From: Dactylellina haptotyla
Lineage: Eukaryota > Ascomycota > Orbiliomycetes > Orbiliales > Orbiliaceae
Direction: 5' to 3'
DNA length: 64,000 nucleotides
Assembly (NCBI GenBank): GCA_031310005.1
Contig: CM062379.1
Coordinates: 4,154,001-4,218,000, forward strand
The position numbers were made by a program, and so were the translations under genes. Positions within the stretch are counted from its first letter, which is position 1. Every line of letters starts with the position of its first letter. Below are positions 37,215 through 48,814 of the stretch, piece by piece. A model generated the notes under the pieces. It was not told the origin of the DNA and searched no databases. It was given only the letters and a program-made list of their open reading frames with translations.

Positions 37215-40200
37215 TCAAGCCTGTTTGCGGAATCCTGCCCAACCTAAGCCCGAATCGCTAATAGTAAGTGGCGAGGTAATATCTGTATCATTTGTTTTTA
37301 CTGTCCCGAAAGAGCTGTCAACACAGCTACTACTAGCGTCCGTTACACTCCCGGATGGGGCGGTATCTAGCTGTTTGGGGATTTCGTCGGTTTTCCATTT
37401 GGACAACTCTCCTTTGTAAGGTATATAGACTTCTACAGCCTTTGTCTTTGATTTTATGTGCTCAAATAGATAGTCCATGCGAGTGAAATAGGCGGTATCT
37501 GTTCGGTAGTTATACGCAATTATCTGCCCCACGACTTTGCCAAAATCGTCAAAAATCCAAGTTCCCGAGTCACCTTTGACACCCAATCCACCGTTATAAC
37601 GTGGTGTAAAGAACCATTCTTCAGAGTCCATGCCATCGAGTCTGAAAAAAGCTGTCTCGCTCGATACAATACCATCCATGATGCCACTGTAAGATCCAAC
37701 GCCGTGGATTCGTCGCAAGGGGTCGATTTCAGAAAGATCGACGGAGTGCTCTTGCTCAAATGTTTCGGATAGGAAGCTGAAAAAACTCTTTTCGACAGGA
37801 TACGGGGCTTTAGGACTCCCATCGTAGTGAAGATCGTAGAAGTTTTCTACACCTGAGACAATGTTATCCTCAAGTCTCCAGGGAGGGATTTCACCGATAA
37901 GGGCCCAATCCATCTGTAATTTCGGAATTAGTAAAAGATCAACGACAGAAGATGCTATTTAGAAAATACCAACCTGATGACGATTCGCATCAAACCCATA
38001 TCCCGATGAGTAAGCTACATGGCCAAAATCGATTGCCTGTTGATCTAAACCGTCCAACATTGCTAGCTTGGCTCGCACGGCTCTACCATCGTCAACATCG
38101 CAATACCGTTTCTCGCGATCACAGTAGTACCGCTGCATGTCCAAACTATCTTTGGCCTCCTCTAAATCCATTCTAGCCGGTTGCTGGATTGGAAAATTGC
38201 GAACACCTGCCGAGTTTACAAGCCAGCCTTCATCAACGCCAATGCCTAGCTCTGTATCTTCAGTCTTTTCTTCAATTACATGATGTGATATCAGTCCATA
38301 AGGGGTCTCAGTCCCGTCCTGTTTTACGAGAACAACGACGCCTCCAAAAGTGCCAGCTGATATGGAATTATCATCATCTCTTACAGTTCCAATCGTTGCA
38401 CCGCACGAAGGTCGGTTGAGATATTTCCCAAATATTGGTGGAGGGCGAAACGCCTTATCAGGCTTGGGGCCGAGTTCGACTCGCGTTTCAGCGAATTGCA
38501 ATGAGCCTTCGGGCGACAAGCGCGGGCCAGAAACATCTGGATGTGTGTAAGGTGGCTCTTTTGTATTGGCATCCGTGTTTTCCAAACAGATATCACCCTC
38601 GCTCGGGCCATCCCTAATGGCCCCGATATTTTGATCCTCAGATGAAGATTCTGCTCCGCTTTGCGAGGACCTTGCTAACAAGCCAACTTTCACATGCATG
38701 GGGAACAAGTCGCTCACAACCTCCGCAAATGTGTCAAGAACAAGTTCCTTGGGGTCCGAGCATGTGATACAGATAGTAGGTTTGTTTCGAACTCGAAGCA
38801 GCTCTATTGCACCATGTTTGTTCTTCCCCATGACTGTGCTAAAGTTACGACGCAGCCAGGGAAGGATGTCTTTTCGCCAAGCGGCGATATTATCAGTTGC
38901 AGGGGAAATAGTAGTATACTTCCTTGTGGCTGTAGGTCTGTCGTCCAGGTACTGTCTTCTCCTTGGCCGTGTTCCTTCTGCTAGCTTGGCGCTTTTTAAT
39001 GGTAGTGAGGTCAAAACTGATTGCGACGAAATGTGACCATAGGCAGAGCTATCCGCTCTCAAACTGGAACCCCCTCTTTTAAAAATTGTTGATCTTTCTA
39101 ATGCTCTGATAGAGTCGGGTTGAGAACTAAGAACGACTCTAGCTTCTCGATAATTGAGCCACCGGCGATGCCACGACTGGTGTTTTGGCCATCGATCTTT
39201 CTCCCTTTCGACTTCAACTTCAAAATATGAATGCCAATCCGCTAGCCCGTTCTCGTCAGGTTCTTCGGCAGGGGCGGGTTCAATCGCCCTCAGGATCCTG
39301 CCGACTATCCCCGCCTTCTGCCAGCACTCCCGTAAGGCCGATGCTTCCATGTTCTGATCGTTGTATTCCAAAAAGCCAGATGGAAGATGATACAAAATCC
39401 CACTCGACTCATCCTTACTTCGAAGCACTAACACCTGATGCTTATCGGGTGAGAGCACAACCGCACCTGTAACATATCGTGAACCATCACTATTATAACG
39501 ATATAATGGGTTCTTATTATCTCGCGGCTCATATTTGGGCTTTAATTTCGGATCCAATTGGGTAGATTGAGAGGGGGGCTGGTTGGGAGAATTTGCTACT
39601 AATGGTGTCTCCGGTTTCTGTGCTGGCGTATTCGAGGGGACCTCGGAAGATGTAGCTGCTTTCGCCAACCCGCTAAGTGATGCGTTTTCGGACCATCCCG
39701 TTCCACCAGAGGGTGATCTTTGTAGAATTATAGCCGAGTAGCGAGGTAAAGTTTCTTGGAATGGAGCATCCTCGCTTCTCCGTTGTTCTAGGGCAGTGGG
39801 TAAACTCGATGCTTCTACCAAGGTAATAACCGAAGCATCGGTGTTGGCAGGCGAATCTACTTCTCGGATAATTTCTTTTCCCTTTCTGGAGCTTTGGTGT
39901 CGGAGCGGATGGGGCTTTAGCGTTGACATCTTGTCTTGCGAGATATTCAGAAGAGCGCAACGGTAGGGGTCGTAGGGAAAGCCTGTTTCACCAATATCTT
40001 CATTCCATGAAGGAACAGAGGCAATAAAGGCTAGCCGAGGTCTTCTCCCAGCAGTGTAGAGGTTGGAGTGGAGGTCTCTCATATGTGAGTCGGCATCTTC
40101 AAGTTGGTGGAAAGCACGGTTGCAGGTCAAAGAGCTACATATACGAATACCATGACTTCCGTATTCATGGGAAGAAAGCGCGGGCACACTATCAAAATTT

Positions 40201-41815
40201 GCCTGGCAATCAGTGAATGAGCATTGCTTAGCAGTAGACCGGAGATTGCAGCTCATGGCATGCTTCCTAATAAATTTTCATGTTAGTGGCTAGCTAGACT
40301 GTATATGAGCTAAGTACTCAAAGTCGTACCTCCAATCTTGCTCAAGAGCGAAGGATTCTGAGCAGTCTACATTATTGCACTGAAGAAACTCTGGGGAGGG
40401 CGATTTTGGTGGATTGTGTATTTCAAAACTGGATGTGTTTACTGAAGAATCAATAACTATTTGGTTGAGGGCTGGTAGCCAGCATGGATTTTTGGTGTTA
40501 GTGAGTAAGACCAGCTCAGAATATATATTGGGTTTTCAGGGCTAGCGAACCATCAGTGAGAACACCGCGTTGCCCATCGTGTTCTTGATCCTCGTGGTAT
40601 AATAGCTCTTGTTGAGTCTCAAATCCTTCCTTGACAAATTTGCACCCTGAAACTTGGCACTTGAATGGGCGATATTCTACATTAGTAGAACCCGTATAAC
40701 GTTGGATTACACCGGCCTTTTCCGTGTCAGTGGAAGAGTATGATCGGTCTCCAAGAGTTGCTTTCTCATCCGATCGAAAAGGTGATGGTCGTTTACGCCG
40801 TGGATTAGTACCGCCCCGCCTTTGGGATCCAAATGGCCGGAATGTCGTATCTTGCGAAGGTGTTGAAAATGTGGATGATGAGTTCCCAATGATGCCATGA
40901 ATATCTTCTTGGTGATGTTTAATGTCTTCATTTTGAGTTGATTCGAAAGTGCAGCCAGAAACTGGACAAGAGTGAACTTCGAATCCCAATGAATGTACTT
41001 TCTCGTGTAGTGATTGGGCATTAAGAGTCTCGAAGCCCTTTTTATAATAATGGCAGCTAGGAACCAGGCATTTGTAAGGACGATGATCTCCACTAGAATG
41101 GGTAGTGCCATGGTGTCTGTCTCGCTCGCTTTCAGTAGTGAATCCCCTTTTGGTGTAGACACATCCTGTATCCTTGTCGCATTTCCATGGTCTGTAGTCC
41201 CACGTATGATTCCACCAGTGTCGCCTACAATATTAGTACTGAGGGTGTTACTAGAAGTAGCAGAGGCGGGTGGACTCACATTAAACTTTGTGGAGTAGGG
41301 AATGATTCACCACAAATGTGACCTGTGATGGTATCTTGATAATCACACATCTGAGTTCTTTGGGTCTCGTTGCTTAAGATCCCAGCATCTGGATAATCAC
41401 CAGAAATGTTGTCTTCGCCGAGAGACGCAAGAGAAGCCAACCTTGTCTTTGATTCTTCATAATTTTCGGTCGCGCCGGCGAGTATTACTTTCAATGTGTT
41501 TCCCTCAAAAGATGTTTTGTTCATACCCTGGAACGCAGCCGATGCATCGTCATCGTAAATGTAAGTGCAGATACCAACCCTGCATTCGGAGGACACCAGG
41601 ACACCGACACTTTCCAGTTGGCCAAAAACCTCAAACCGTTTCCTTAGTTTCGCCTCATCAACTATTAGTGGGAGATTTTCGATGAATAACTTCGTCCGGC
41701 CTGTTGCTGGAGAGTCTGTGCGCGGTCTCGAGTAGGGATTTGTTGAAGCATGGTGGAGCCCGTGGTTCCGGCTACCATCTCCGTTACGTGGAGGATTTGG
41801 ATACCGTTGTGCCAT
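37215..41815 (-). CDS. Fusion protein: RRM, C2H2 fingers, degenerate Nudix domain, trypsin-like protease domain
   Basis: Five exons: 41815-41280, 41224 to about 40551, 40471-40330, 40266-37974 and 37913-37215, giving about 1447 residues. Domain order: RRM (about 43-112; RTKLFIENLPLIVDEAKLRK, VGICTYIYDDDASAAF); seven or eight C2H2-like fingers (about 155-525; YKCLVPSCHYYKKGF, HSCPVSGC, FKCQVSGC, LQCNNVDC, KQCSFTDC, RICSSLTC); a Nudix-like domain (about 715-830; TGAVVLSPDKHQVLVLRS, LPSGFLEYN, ALRECWQKAG); and a serine-protease-like domain (about 1090-1447). In the Nudix box the two catalytic Glu after RE are replaced by Gln-Lys. In the protease domain, candidate triad residues are all present: SHHV His near 1112, DWALI Asp1217, and KGDSGTW Ser1331. 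The donor of intron 2 is ambiguous (40551 or 40566, both in phase). The function is unknown; I do not recognise a characterised orthologue. Confidence 0.8.
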
Positions 41816-43017
41816 CGTTTAGTTGCAAGTAGGGAAACCACAACTAATATGATGTTGGCAAGAGTTGAGATAATATCGTAGCAAGGGGTGCTTTCGTCCT
41901 TGGTAAAATAGTAAAATACTAGGACAAGTTGGCGGAATGTGCAATAAATGACATGCTTGCTGATATCCAATTCATAAAGTTGTCGTAGTGGGAGGGGCGA
42001 CTTGCTGCTGAAAATGTGGGATTCCACGCAAGGGAGGAACCAACGAGATACGCTCTTCTTCCCCGCTCTTCTGGTGCCGTAGATCACCCAGTTTCTATTC
42101 TTTCTTCCTTTTCAAGATGCGATTCTGTATTTATGTCTGTATCCGTCTATACATGTATATCTCTCTCCTTCTCCCCGATCCTGGATTTAACTACCTATTC
42201 AAATATCTATTGTCGTTCTGAGTATGTTTCGAAGTACTGTGATAAGGAAATTTGAAGTTTGAGAGTTGCGGAGAGGCGACTTTTTCAGGTTGGGTTGTAA
42301 TACCTCCTCCCCAAGGCCTAGGCTCCCAGAACTTTTTGCGGGAGTGGCGAAGGCTGACGAGGTCCGGCCTACCTAACTTTTTTGGTGTGGGTGTGGGTGG
42401 TTCCACCCGCAAGTCGCAAAAGGACCATTCCCGAGCGTCACTGGTTGGACCAGAAGATCTCGAAGAGCGTTGGTATCATCCCTCACACGAAGTGCGTCAG
42501 TAAGCTGAGAATAAATACTCTGCTTGGTTTTGATTTCCTTGCGTAGTCGCCAGCTCCTCTGGCTTTGAATTAGAAAATGGGAAAACAAACGAGCTAGATG
42601 TAATACAAAAAAGAAAATATCGCTAGTGAAAACGGCCTGTCATGCCTAGCCGACAGCCTATTTAGGCAGCCACTCTCCCAAATCCGAACAGGAACTGTCT
42701 ACCCATCTAAACAAGCTAGATTTTCTGGAGCAAAGTCCAAACAAAAGTCCAAATAAATGTTATTCCTGTCCTGTGGCTCGATATACTGGAATTAACCTGA
42801 ATAGCTCCGGAGGGCGCCTTTTCTTCCCACCGAGGCCCTTCCCTATGATTCGGCATGCGAGCACAGCATCTATCACTGCCACAAAACAATATACATGTGC
42901 ATTCTCGCAGAGAACTTCAAACAATTCTCTAAGCGCAATTTTGATGATCTAGGAGCGAAACCTCGGAAATGGGCTCTGAGACCACGTTCATTGGGTCACT
43001 CCATAGGACTAGTTGCT
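41816..43017. other. 1.2-kb intergenic region between the fusion gene promoter and TRM44 3' end
   Basis: Both genes are on -, so this holds the promoter of the RRM/C2H2/protease gene and the TRM44 3' UTR. A more G+C-rich patch at 42240-42560 has short frames on both strands without recognisable motifs. No RNA gene was identified. Confidence 0.5.
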
Positions 43018-44775
43018 TCAATCAGTGTCCTGAGGTTTGCGATGCCCGTCACGGTAATGGCTGCTTTTCTCCTTGGCCTTTTCTATTGCTGCTTTCCACC
43101 CTTCTCCACCTTCGCGAAGGATAACTTGCTGGACCAGTTCCTCCAGTATATGCTTCTCACGTGTTATGGATTTAGTTTCCTGGCCAATTATTGCCAAATT
43201 CCGAGTGCTGGGGATTCGCAGCCACTCTTTTGAGACTGCAAACCCCATTTCAATACACAACTCTTCAATATAATCAATGAGGGATTGGTACGTGCTACGC
43301 TTGGATTCCTTGCGTTCCTTGGCGATGTGACTGAGATGCTGCCTCTGCAAATCGGCGCGAAAACGCCTACCAGCGAGGTTGAAAGAGCAACATGGCAATA
43401 TTATAAATGGGGACCGACTCAGGCTGGCTAGTAGCGGAGTCCAGGCGGTCAATTCGTCACCATGGTTGCAAATGAGAAAGGAGCCTTCCGGAAAGGAGCC
43501 TGAATGATAAACTTGTGTGCTGCCTAGGACCGTATAAAATGGACTCAGGAAACTCGAAGAAGCTTGCTCAACAGAATGTCTTTGGTTGGGCATAGTATTC
43601 TGAACGGGAAGGGGTTTTTTGGTTTGATGCTGATCTCCGCCAATAAGATAAGGCATCAGGATGGATTCAACCAGATATGATTGCGTGTTTTTATCAAAAG
43701 ATCTCCAAACTTTGCGCCTACGAGCATCAAATCCATAGCCCAGCCAGCCTTCTTGCAGCAGCACATCTGTAAGTACGCCTGACCCACAACCAAGATCGAC
43801 GAACCCGACAAAACTGTCACCAAGTTTATGGGAGCCCTCAGTTCCCGGTAGGGGAATCTGGTTAGGGTTTCTAGGTCCATACATATCCTCCCACAAGCAG
43901 ATGCAAAAACTTGCGATGCCCAGCTCTTCGAAAATTTTATCTACCTCACGACAGCCTTTCCCTTCATAACCATTGGATGCAAATATTTGGCACAGCCGAT
44001 CCGCGTGCTTTGCCTTGATATTTTGGTACATATTTTGGTATTTTTCTCTTGAGACGATAGTGTCATGATGTACACGCTTGATGTAATGAGGTGATTCGAA
44101 TCTTTTCTTCAGAAGCTCAAGAATTTTTTTCAACATGCGTTGAGTCCTCCCGCAATCAATCTCATTGACAGATTGATCAGTAGTTCCGCTAGGGGATTGG
44201 AAACTGGGTTTCGATTGATGGTCGGTCATAATTAAGCGGTGGATAGACAGGATCGAGGCAGAAGCCTCAATGGCTATGGCCCTCGTATTCGGAAAATAAA
44301 AGGGCCAGTTTGCTGATGTATCGAGTATATGAGGCACTATAACTATTATAATTTCGTCGCTGTCATTGCGCTGGAGCCTTTGGAAAACCCAGATGCTCTC
44401 GTCCACAGCATTGTCTTTCTTTGAGTTCCGAGGAATTATTCTCACTAAAAGCCGCCTTGACACTCTGAACCCAGAGAAATCTCCAATAAATCCGAGATCG
44501 TTGTTAGAATAGTCAACTTCCGCCTCTGATGAGTCGATGATGATATCGGCACGGGCTACAACTGGAGATAGGTATTCAGGCTGCAGAAGGACTTTTATGA
44601 CAACGGACTCCTGCTGGTTCTGTGAAAGCGCCGGTACATCTGTCGAATAAGCCTTTTCCCAACCAATGGAAGTTTCACCGTATCTCCTTTGTTGGTCTCT
44701 AGTATTATCGCCAGAGGGGAATAGAGTGTCCGAAGGTTGGAAAATTGTGGAAAGATCGAGGATAGTAGAATTCAT
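43018..44775 (-). CDS. TRM44: tRNA (uracil-2'-O-)-methyltransferase TRM44
   Basis: TRM44 2'-O-methylates U44 in the variable loop of tRNA-Ser in the cytoplasm. It is a single-exon gene of 585 residues. The SAM-binding motif is FVGFVDLGCGSGVLTDVLL (about 322-340), followed by the characteristic GYGFDARRRKVW (about 347-358), which identifies the TRM44 family. Further conserved segments are HVNDT-like KRVHHDTIVSREKYQ before the fold, GSFLICNHGDELTAWTPLLA, PFIILPCCSFNLAGRRF, and the C-terminal block with GFAVSKEWLRIPSTRN. Length is normal for fungal TRM44. The neighbouring ketopantoate-reductase-like gene is divergent. With TYW3 this is the second tRNA-modifying enzyme in the window; that is coincidental as far as can be seen. 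Confidence 0.93.
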   Translation of the reverse strand: MNSTILDLSTIFQPSDTLFPSGDNTRDQQRRYGETSIGWEKAYSTDVPALSQNQQESVVIKVLLQPEYLSPVVARADIIIDSSEAEVDYSNNDLGFIGDFSGFRVSRRLLVRIIPRNSKKDNAVDESIWVFQRLQRNDSDEIIIVIVPHILDTSANWPFYFPNTRAIAIEASASILSIHRLIMTDHQSKPSFQSPSGTTDQSVNEIDCGRTQRMLKKILELLKKRFESPHYIKRVHHDTIVSREKYQNMYQNIKAKHADRLCQIFASNGYEGKGCREVDKIFEELGIASFCICLWEDMYGPRNPNQIPLPGTEGSHKLGDSFVGFVDLGCGSGVLTDVLLQEGWLGYGFDARRRKVWRSFDKNTQSYLVESILMPYLIGGDQHQTKKPLPVQNTMPNQRHSVEQASSSFLSPFYTVLGSTQVYHSGSFPEGSFLICNHGDELTAWTPLLASLSRSPFIILPCCSFNLAGRRFRADLQRQHLSHIAKERKESKRSTYQSLIDYIEELCIEMGFAVSKEWLRIPSTRNLAIIGQETKSITREKHILEELVQQVILREGGEGWKAAIEKAKEKSSHYRDGHRKPQDTD

Positions 44776-45690
44776 AGTGATACTGGGGATTTAACGCTTA
44801 GCGATTTAGTTTGGGATGTTCAAATTAGATATACGTGGTAAGGCAAATATTGCAAATCAGGAGAGTGGCGACTTCGAATTCTGCTGCGCCCCCACATGAG
44901 AACAACGTAATAAGTGGGTGGCCACGGTGGTGCGTAGCTTCACGAACTTGAACGAACAGATGGATGGGAATTGTTTGGGTGGTCTCGACTCACAGCGACG
45001 GCGACAAAGGAGGGCGCGGAACTGAGAAAGACCAAATAATGGTGCCTACTCTAGTGGGTTCCGACAGGAAGGCGTTTCTTCTGAATATATATTTTTCAGG
45101 TGAACGGTGGACTGCTGCGATGAATTGCACCGCACGAGGCTGTCATTTGGTTGTGCTCTTCGTTTGTATCTATAAACAACACATTGCATCAATAGCTTAA
45201 ATTAATGAAATTAAACGCGCAATGTACCGCCAAGCCTGTTGCCAGTACTTAAGTATCTACTAGCTTCTTGCATCTAGAACAATGCTAGGTCTTCCCTCCC
45301 AGTCTTCTTCTCTTTGTCAACATCGCGCAAACCGTCGCGCAAACCAGAAACGAGCACGCTCAAACAAACCTTGAGGTATATGCCACAGTTACCATTATAT
45401 GCCGATGGCCCTTTTCCTTTAATATATCGGAAGAATCCATCCAAGGATGTAGACGGCACCTACCAATCTTCTTCTGCTTTACCGACGATTCAACCCTTCC
45501 AACGTTGAGCCGCATGACGATTGATTCATCCTTTTTGACGAAATTCACCAAGAACAAAAGATAAATATTTGTTGCAGACCTCTCCTCTTGGATTTGCAAT
45601 CCGCTCGGATCACAATAATCACAACAATCCCGAGTATTTATAGTAACAGCAGTAATAGTAGTAATAGTAGTTCTCTTCAGCAAGACCACC
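44776..45690. promoter_or_regulatory. Divergent promoter region, TRM44 / PanE-like gene
   Basis: About 0.9 kb between two divergent ATGs. Short frames here lack conservation features. TAG/TAA triplet repeats occur near 45645-45670, just upstream of the PanE-like start. Confidence 0.45.
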
Positions 45691-47995
45691 ATGTCTTCAA
45701 GCCGATTACGCATACTCTCAGGTAAGCCCTCTATTAAAACACCTGAGCCCGTCTGAAATTCTAACCATAATATCTCCGGTAGTTGGAGGGAACGCTGTAT
45801 CTGCGTTTTTGTCTTGGAGGCTTCAAGCTACCAACGCCTGTGATGTCACACTGGTTTGGAAGTCCGGGTTTGAAAATGTATCCCAATACGGTATTTCATT
45901 CAGGTAACAACCCCCCCTCTATCACTCTTCGTCCAATTCATACTAAGCGCAATTACCTAAATAGATCAAAGACTTACGGAAATGAACGGTTCAAACCTCG
46001 AGCAGGTGACTCATACCCTGGAACCCGCACCCTCAATCATAATTCTAATATCATCCTTCTAATGGATCGTTCGGTATAGTCGTTCGTTCTCCCGAGGAAG
46101 CGGCAGGCCCTCCCGGGTTTGATTATGTTCTCCTGTGTGTGAAGGCGCTCCCTGATGTCTATGATTTAGCCGCCGTCATAGAATCAGTAGTTACCCCACA
46201 GCTCACTTGCATCATAGTCAATACGACAAATGCACTCGGCATAGAATCATACCTCGAAACAAGATTCCCGACTAATGTTGTCCTTTCGCTTTGCTCTGGT
46301 GTACACATCAACCAAATTGCTGCCAGCGATTTTGAACATATTGAGTCCTCAGAAATATGGGTCGGTTCCACAAACCAAAACCCGAATATTCCGACGACCG
46401 TGCAAAGTGACATGGCAGAAGCTCTTGCGTTGACTCTCCAATCTGGCAATGTCGATTGCCAAGTCTCACCAAATATCCTCCAACAGCAATGGGAACGGAT
46501 GATGGGGTATGAATGACATCACCATCGAGTATATTTTTCACAGCTTTAGTAAACCTGCTGACAATCGAAAAGTCCCATAGCATTTCATCCATTGAGCGTC
46601 CTCACCGAAACCCCAGACCTTACGTCCCTAATTGAAATACCAGGCATGAAAATTTTGGTGGAGAACTTATTAGAAGAACTGCTCCTCGTGGCACATGCCC
46701 AGGGTTGCTCATTTCCTCAGGATTTTAAACTGAAAACTTTTGAAAACACGCTACGAATACCAACCCAGAGTACAATGTACCAAGACTTTATCTCGAAACG
46801 ACCTATGGAGGTGGAAGTGTTCCTTGGATCGCCAATCAAAATGGCAAAGGCTGCTTCTATTTCGGCTCCTCAACTACAAACCCTCTACCCGCTCCTTTGC
46901 CACCTAAACACCATCAATCAAATTAAAATAACAACTAACTCTTCCGGTGTCCGTGATCGCCAATCGGCAGGCTTCGAAAACACTGCCTCTACGATACCTG
47001 CAGTGATTAAACCTCCTCCGATGTCTATCCCCGATTTGCAGCCTTCATCTTCTGGTCCGAGGGTGAACTCCAATCAAAAAGTTAACCATGCTCCAAAGCG
47101 ACCTCAATCAAGCGTAAACGGCAGGAATATACCTAATGGAGACGCCGGGAGAAGTCAAGTTATCACCAAAGGCCCTTATGGTTCTAGGCGAAATTCCTTT
47201 GACAACGACCTTGAAGAGTTTGGCCATATCGTCATGTATGGGGATATGCTACACACTGATGATACCGATGATCTAGTTCTGGCTGGCAATGAAGATAAAA
47301 ATCCGGTATACTCCGACAATCATCATCGACAGCATTTATCTATACGAGAACGCGAATTTCAATTAAGACAGCGCGAGCTTGCTTTAAAAGAGCAAGAGCT
47401 AGCATTACAGAGAAATGGTCGCATTTCAAGCCGTCGGAAGGGTCCCCGACCTAATAACCACGAGTACGACGAGGACGATGAGGACGACGACGAATACTTT
47501 AGCCAGCATCAGGGCCCATCCGCTCCACATATACATCCAGATAATATTGATATGATGAGTGTCACTTCACGCCGCAACCGAAGACTACCCAGTGGCAATG
47601 GTCTGCGAGGAAACTTTGGGAATGGCCAACCACATAGAATATCTTTCTCAGCAAAAGGTCGAAACAAGGATAGAACTAGCGCAGCTCTTATCGGGGACTT
47701 CCCTACGCCGCACTCCTCGATTGCCGATGACCCTCTTCTCAATTATTCTAGTAATCGCTATCCGACACTACAATCATCTCGCGCCAATTCCTTGACAACC
47801 CCACGATTTGATGACTATGCAGGTGGAGGCACAAATTCGGCATACCCTTCCATGCCATCTAGACGAGCCAGCGCCACGCCACCATATGCAGGAGGACACC
47901 CCCCTATGGTGAGGTAAATCCATCTTATATGCAAGCTCTTGTCTAACCGAGCCTATGAACAGCCTTCGGTGATGCCTAAAACAATTCATAAATAA
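45691..47995 (+). CDS. Ketopantoate reductase (PanE/ApbA)-like protein with a long C-terminal extension
   Basis: Exons: 45691-45721, 45783-45903, 45965-46005, 46080-46506, 46573-47908, and probably 47963-47995, for 662 residues. The N-terminus has a Rossmann NAD(P)-binding start (RLRILS|VGGNAVSAFLSWRLQ), then FDYVLLCVKALPDVYDL, IIVNTTNALGIESYLETRF and VVLSLCSGVHINQI. The C-terminal reductase half follows, with QQQWERMMGPIAFHPLSVLT and EVFLGSPIKMAKA. This is the fold of 2-dehydropantoate 2-reductase. The usual GxGxxG is altered to SVGGNAVS. From about residue 325 the protein is a disordered, charged extension with a predicted helix (REREFQLRQRELALKEQELA) and an acidic run (DEDDEDDDEYF). Catalysis in pantothenate synthesis is therefore doubtful. 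Without the last intron the protein ends seven bases further on in VR-stop at 47917. Confidence 0.82.
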
Positions 47996-48814
47996 ACTGC
48001 GCCAACAACCACACTCGATTTGTCTAAAATATTCGACAGATTCTTGCATAAAAAATGGCTCTGCTTTTGGTCTCAAACTCCCAGATATTTCCAAACTCAA
48101 ACCTTTGCCTGGGCATCTTTTGCTCCTATTTGTAGTATCACGATGTGGGCCATCTTGGTATTCGTTCTGTATCATATTCTAATCATTAGCTTGGACAACA
48201 CGGGTTCCACAACGGCTCTTCTATTGTTTCGTTGTCTACAACTTTCGCCTCTATTGGTATTCCTTTGAGACTTTACTTCAATTAGGTAAACAAACTTCAA
48301 TAGCTTTGTTTATATATATTATGGGAACCGATTTTCTAAACTTCTGTTAACTCGAGAAGCTCGTATGTATGTATGTGGTTTTGTCTGGCAGTACAGCGAT
48401 TTTATGTCATGTTATTGAGATGTTCGTTTTTACTCGCGGTTTTCAGGTTTTATGTTTATCTGTTTGATTGGAGTTGCAGGTAAATGAATTAGGTACACTA
48501 GATTAGCAAAGCAAATGGTTCCCCCAGGTGCCAGCGGTATTTCCTATAGCAAGCTGGCCAGAGCTGGCGGTAATCATATTTACAGAAATTCCACAGAGAG
48601 TCGTCTCATGCCTTGTGCCCATCTACGCCTAGCTTAGCAGCTTGGCTAGTCAGATCATATCTCCTATGTTGAGGCATGCAAACAAAAGGTGGCGTTTCGC
48701 CCGAGTTCGAACATCCTCGCTAATTTGCGACTAAACGGCCCGTTAAAAAGCTCATTAAACTTGAGATTTTTAGAGAAGGTAATTTCTAGCGAACATTTCG
48801 AGTTTGTGTTCACT
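47996..48814. other. Convergent intergenic region, PanE-like gene / C2H2 gene
   Basis: About 0.8 kb between two stops that face each other, so mostly 3' UTRs. It contains a short ATGT repeat near 48363-48378. A tRNA-like stretch near 48620-48720 was examined and rejected. Confidence 0.5.

Noticed and set aside
48615-48720. tRNA-like stretch with AGTTCGAACATC
   Set aside because: A B-box-like string occurs, but no acceptor stem, anticodon arm or consistent A-box could be folded around it.
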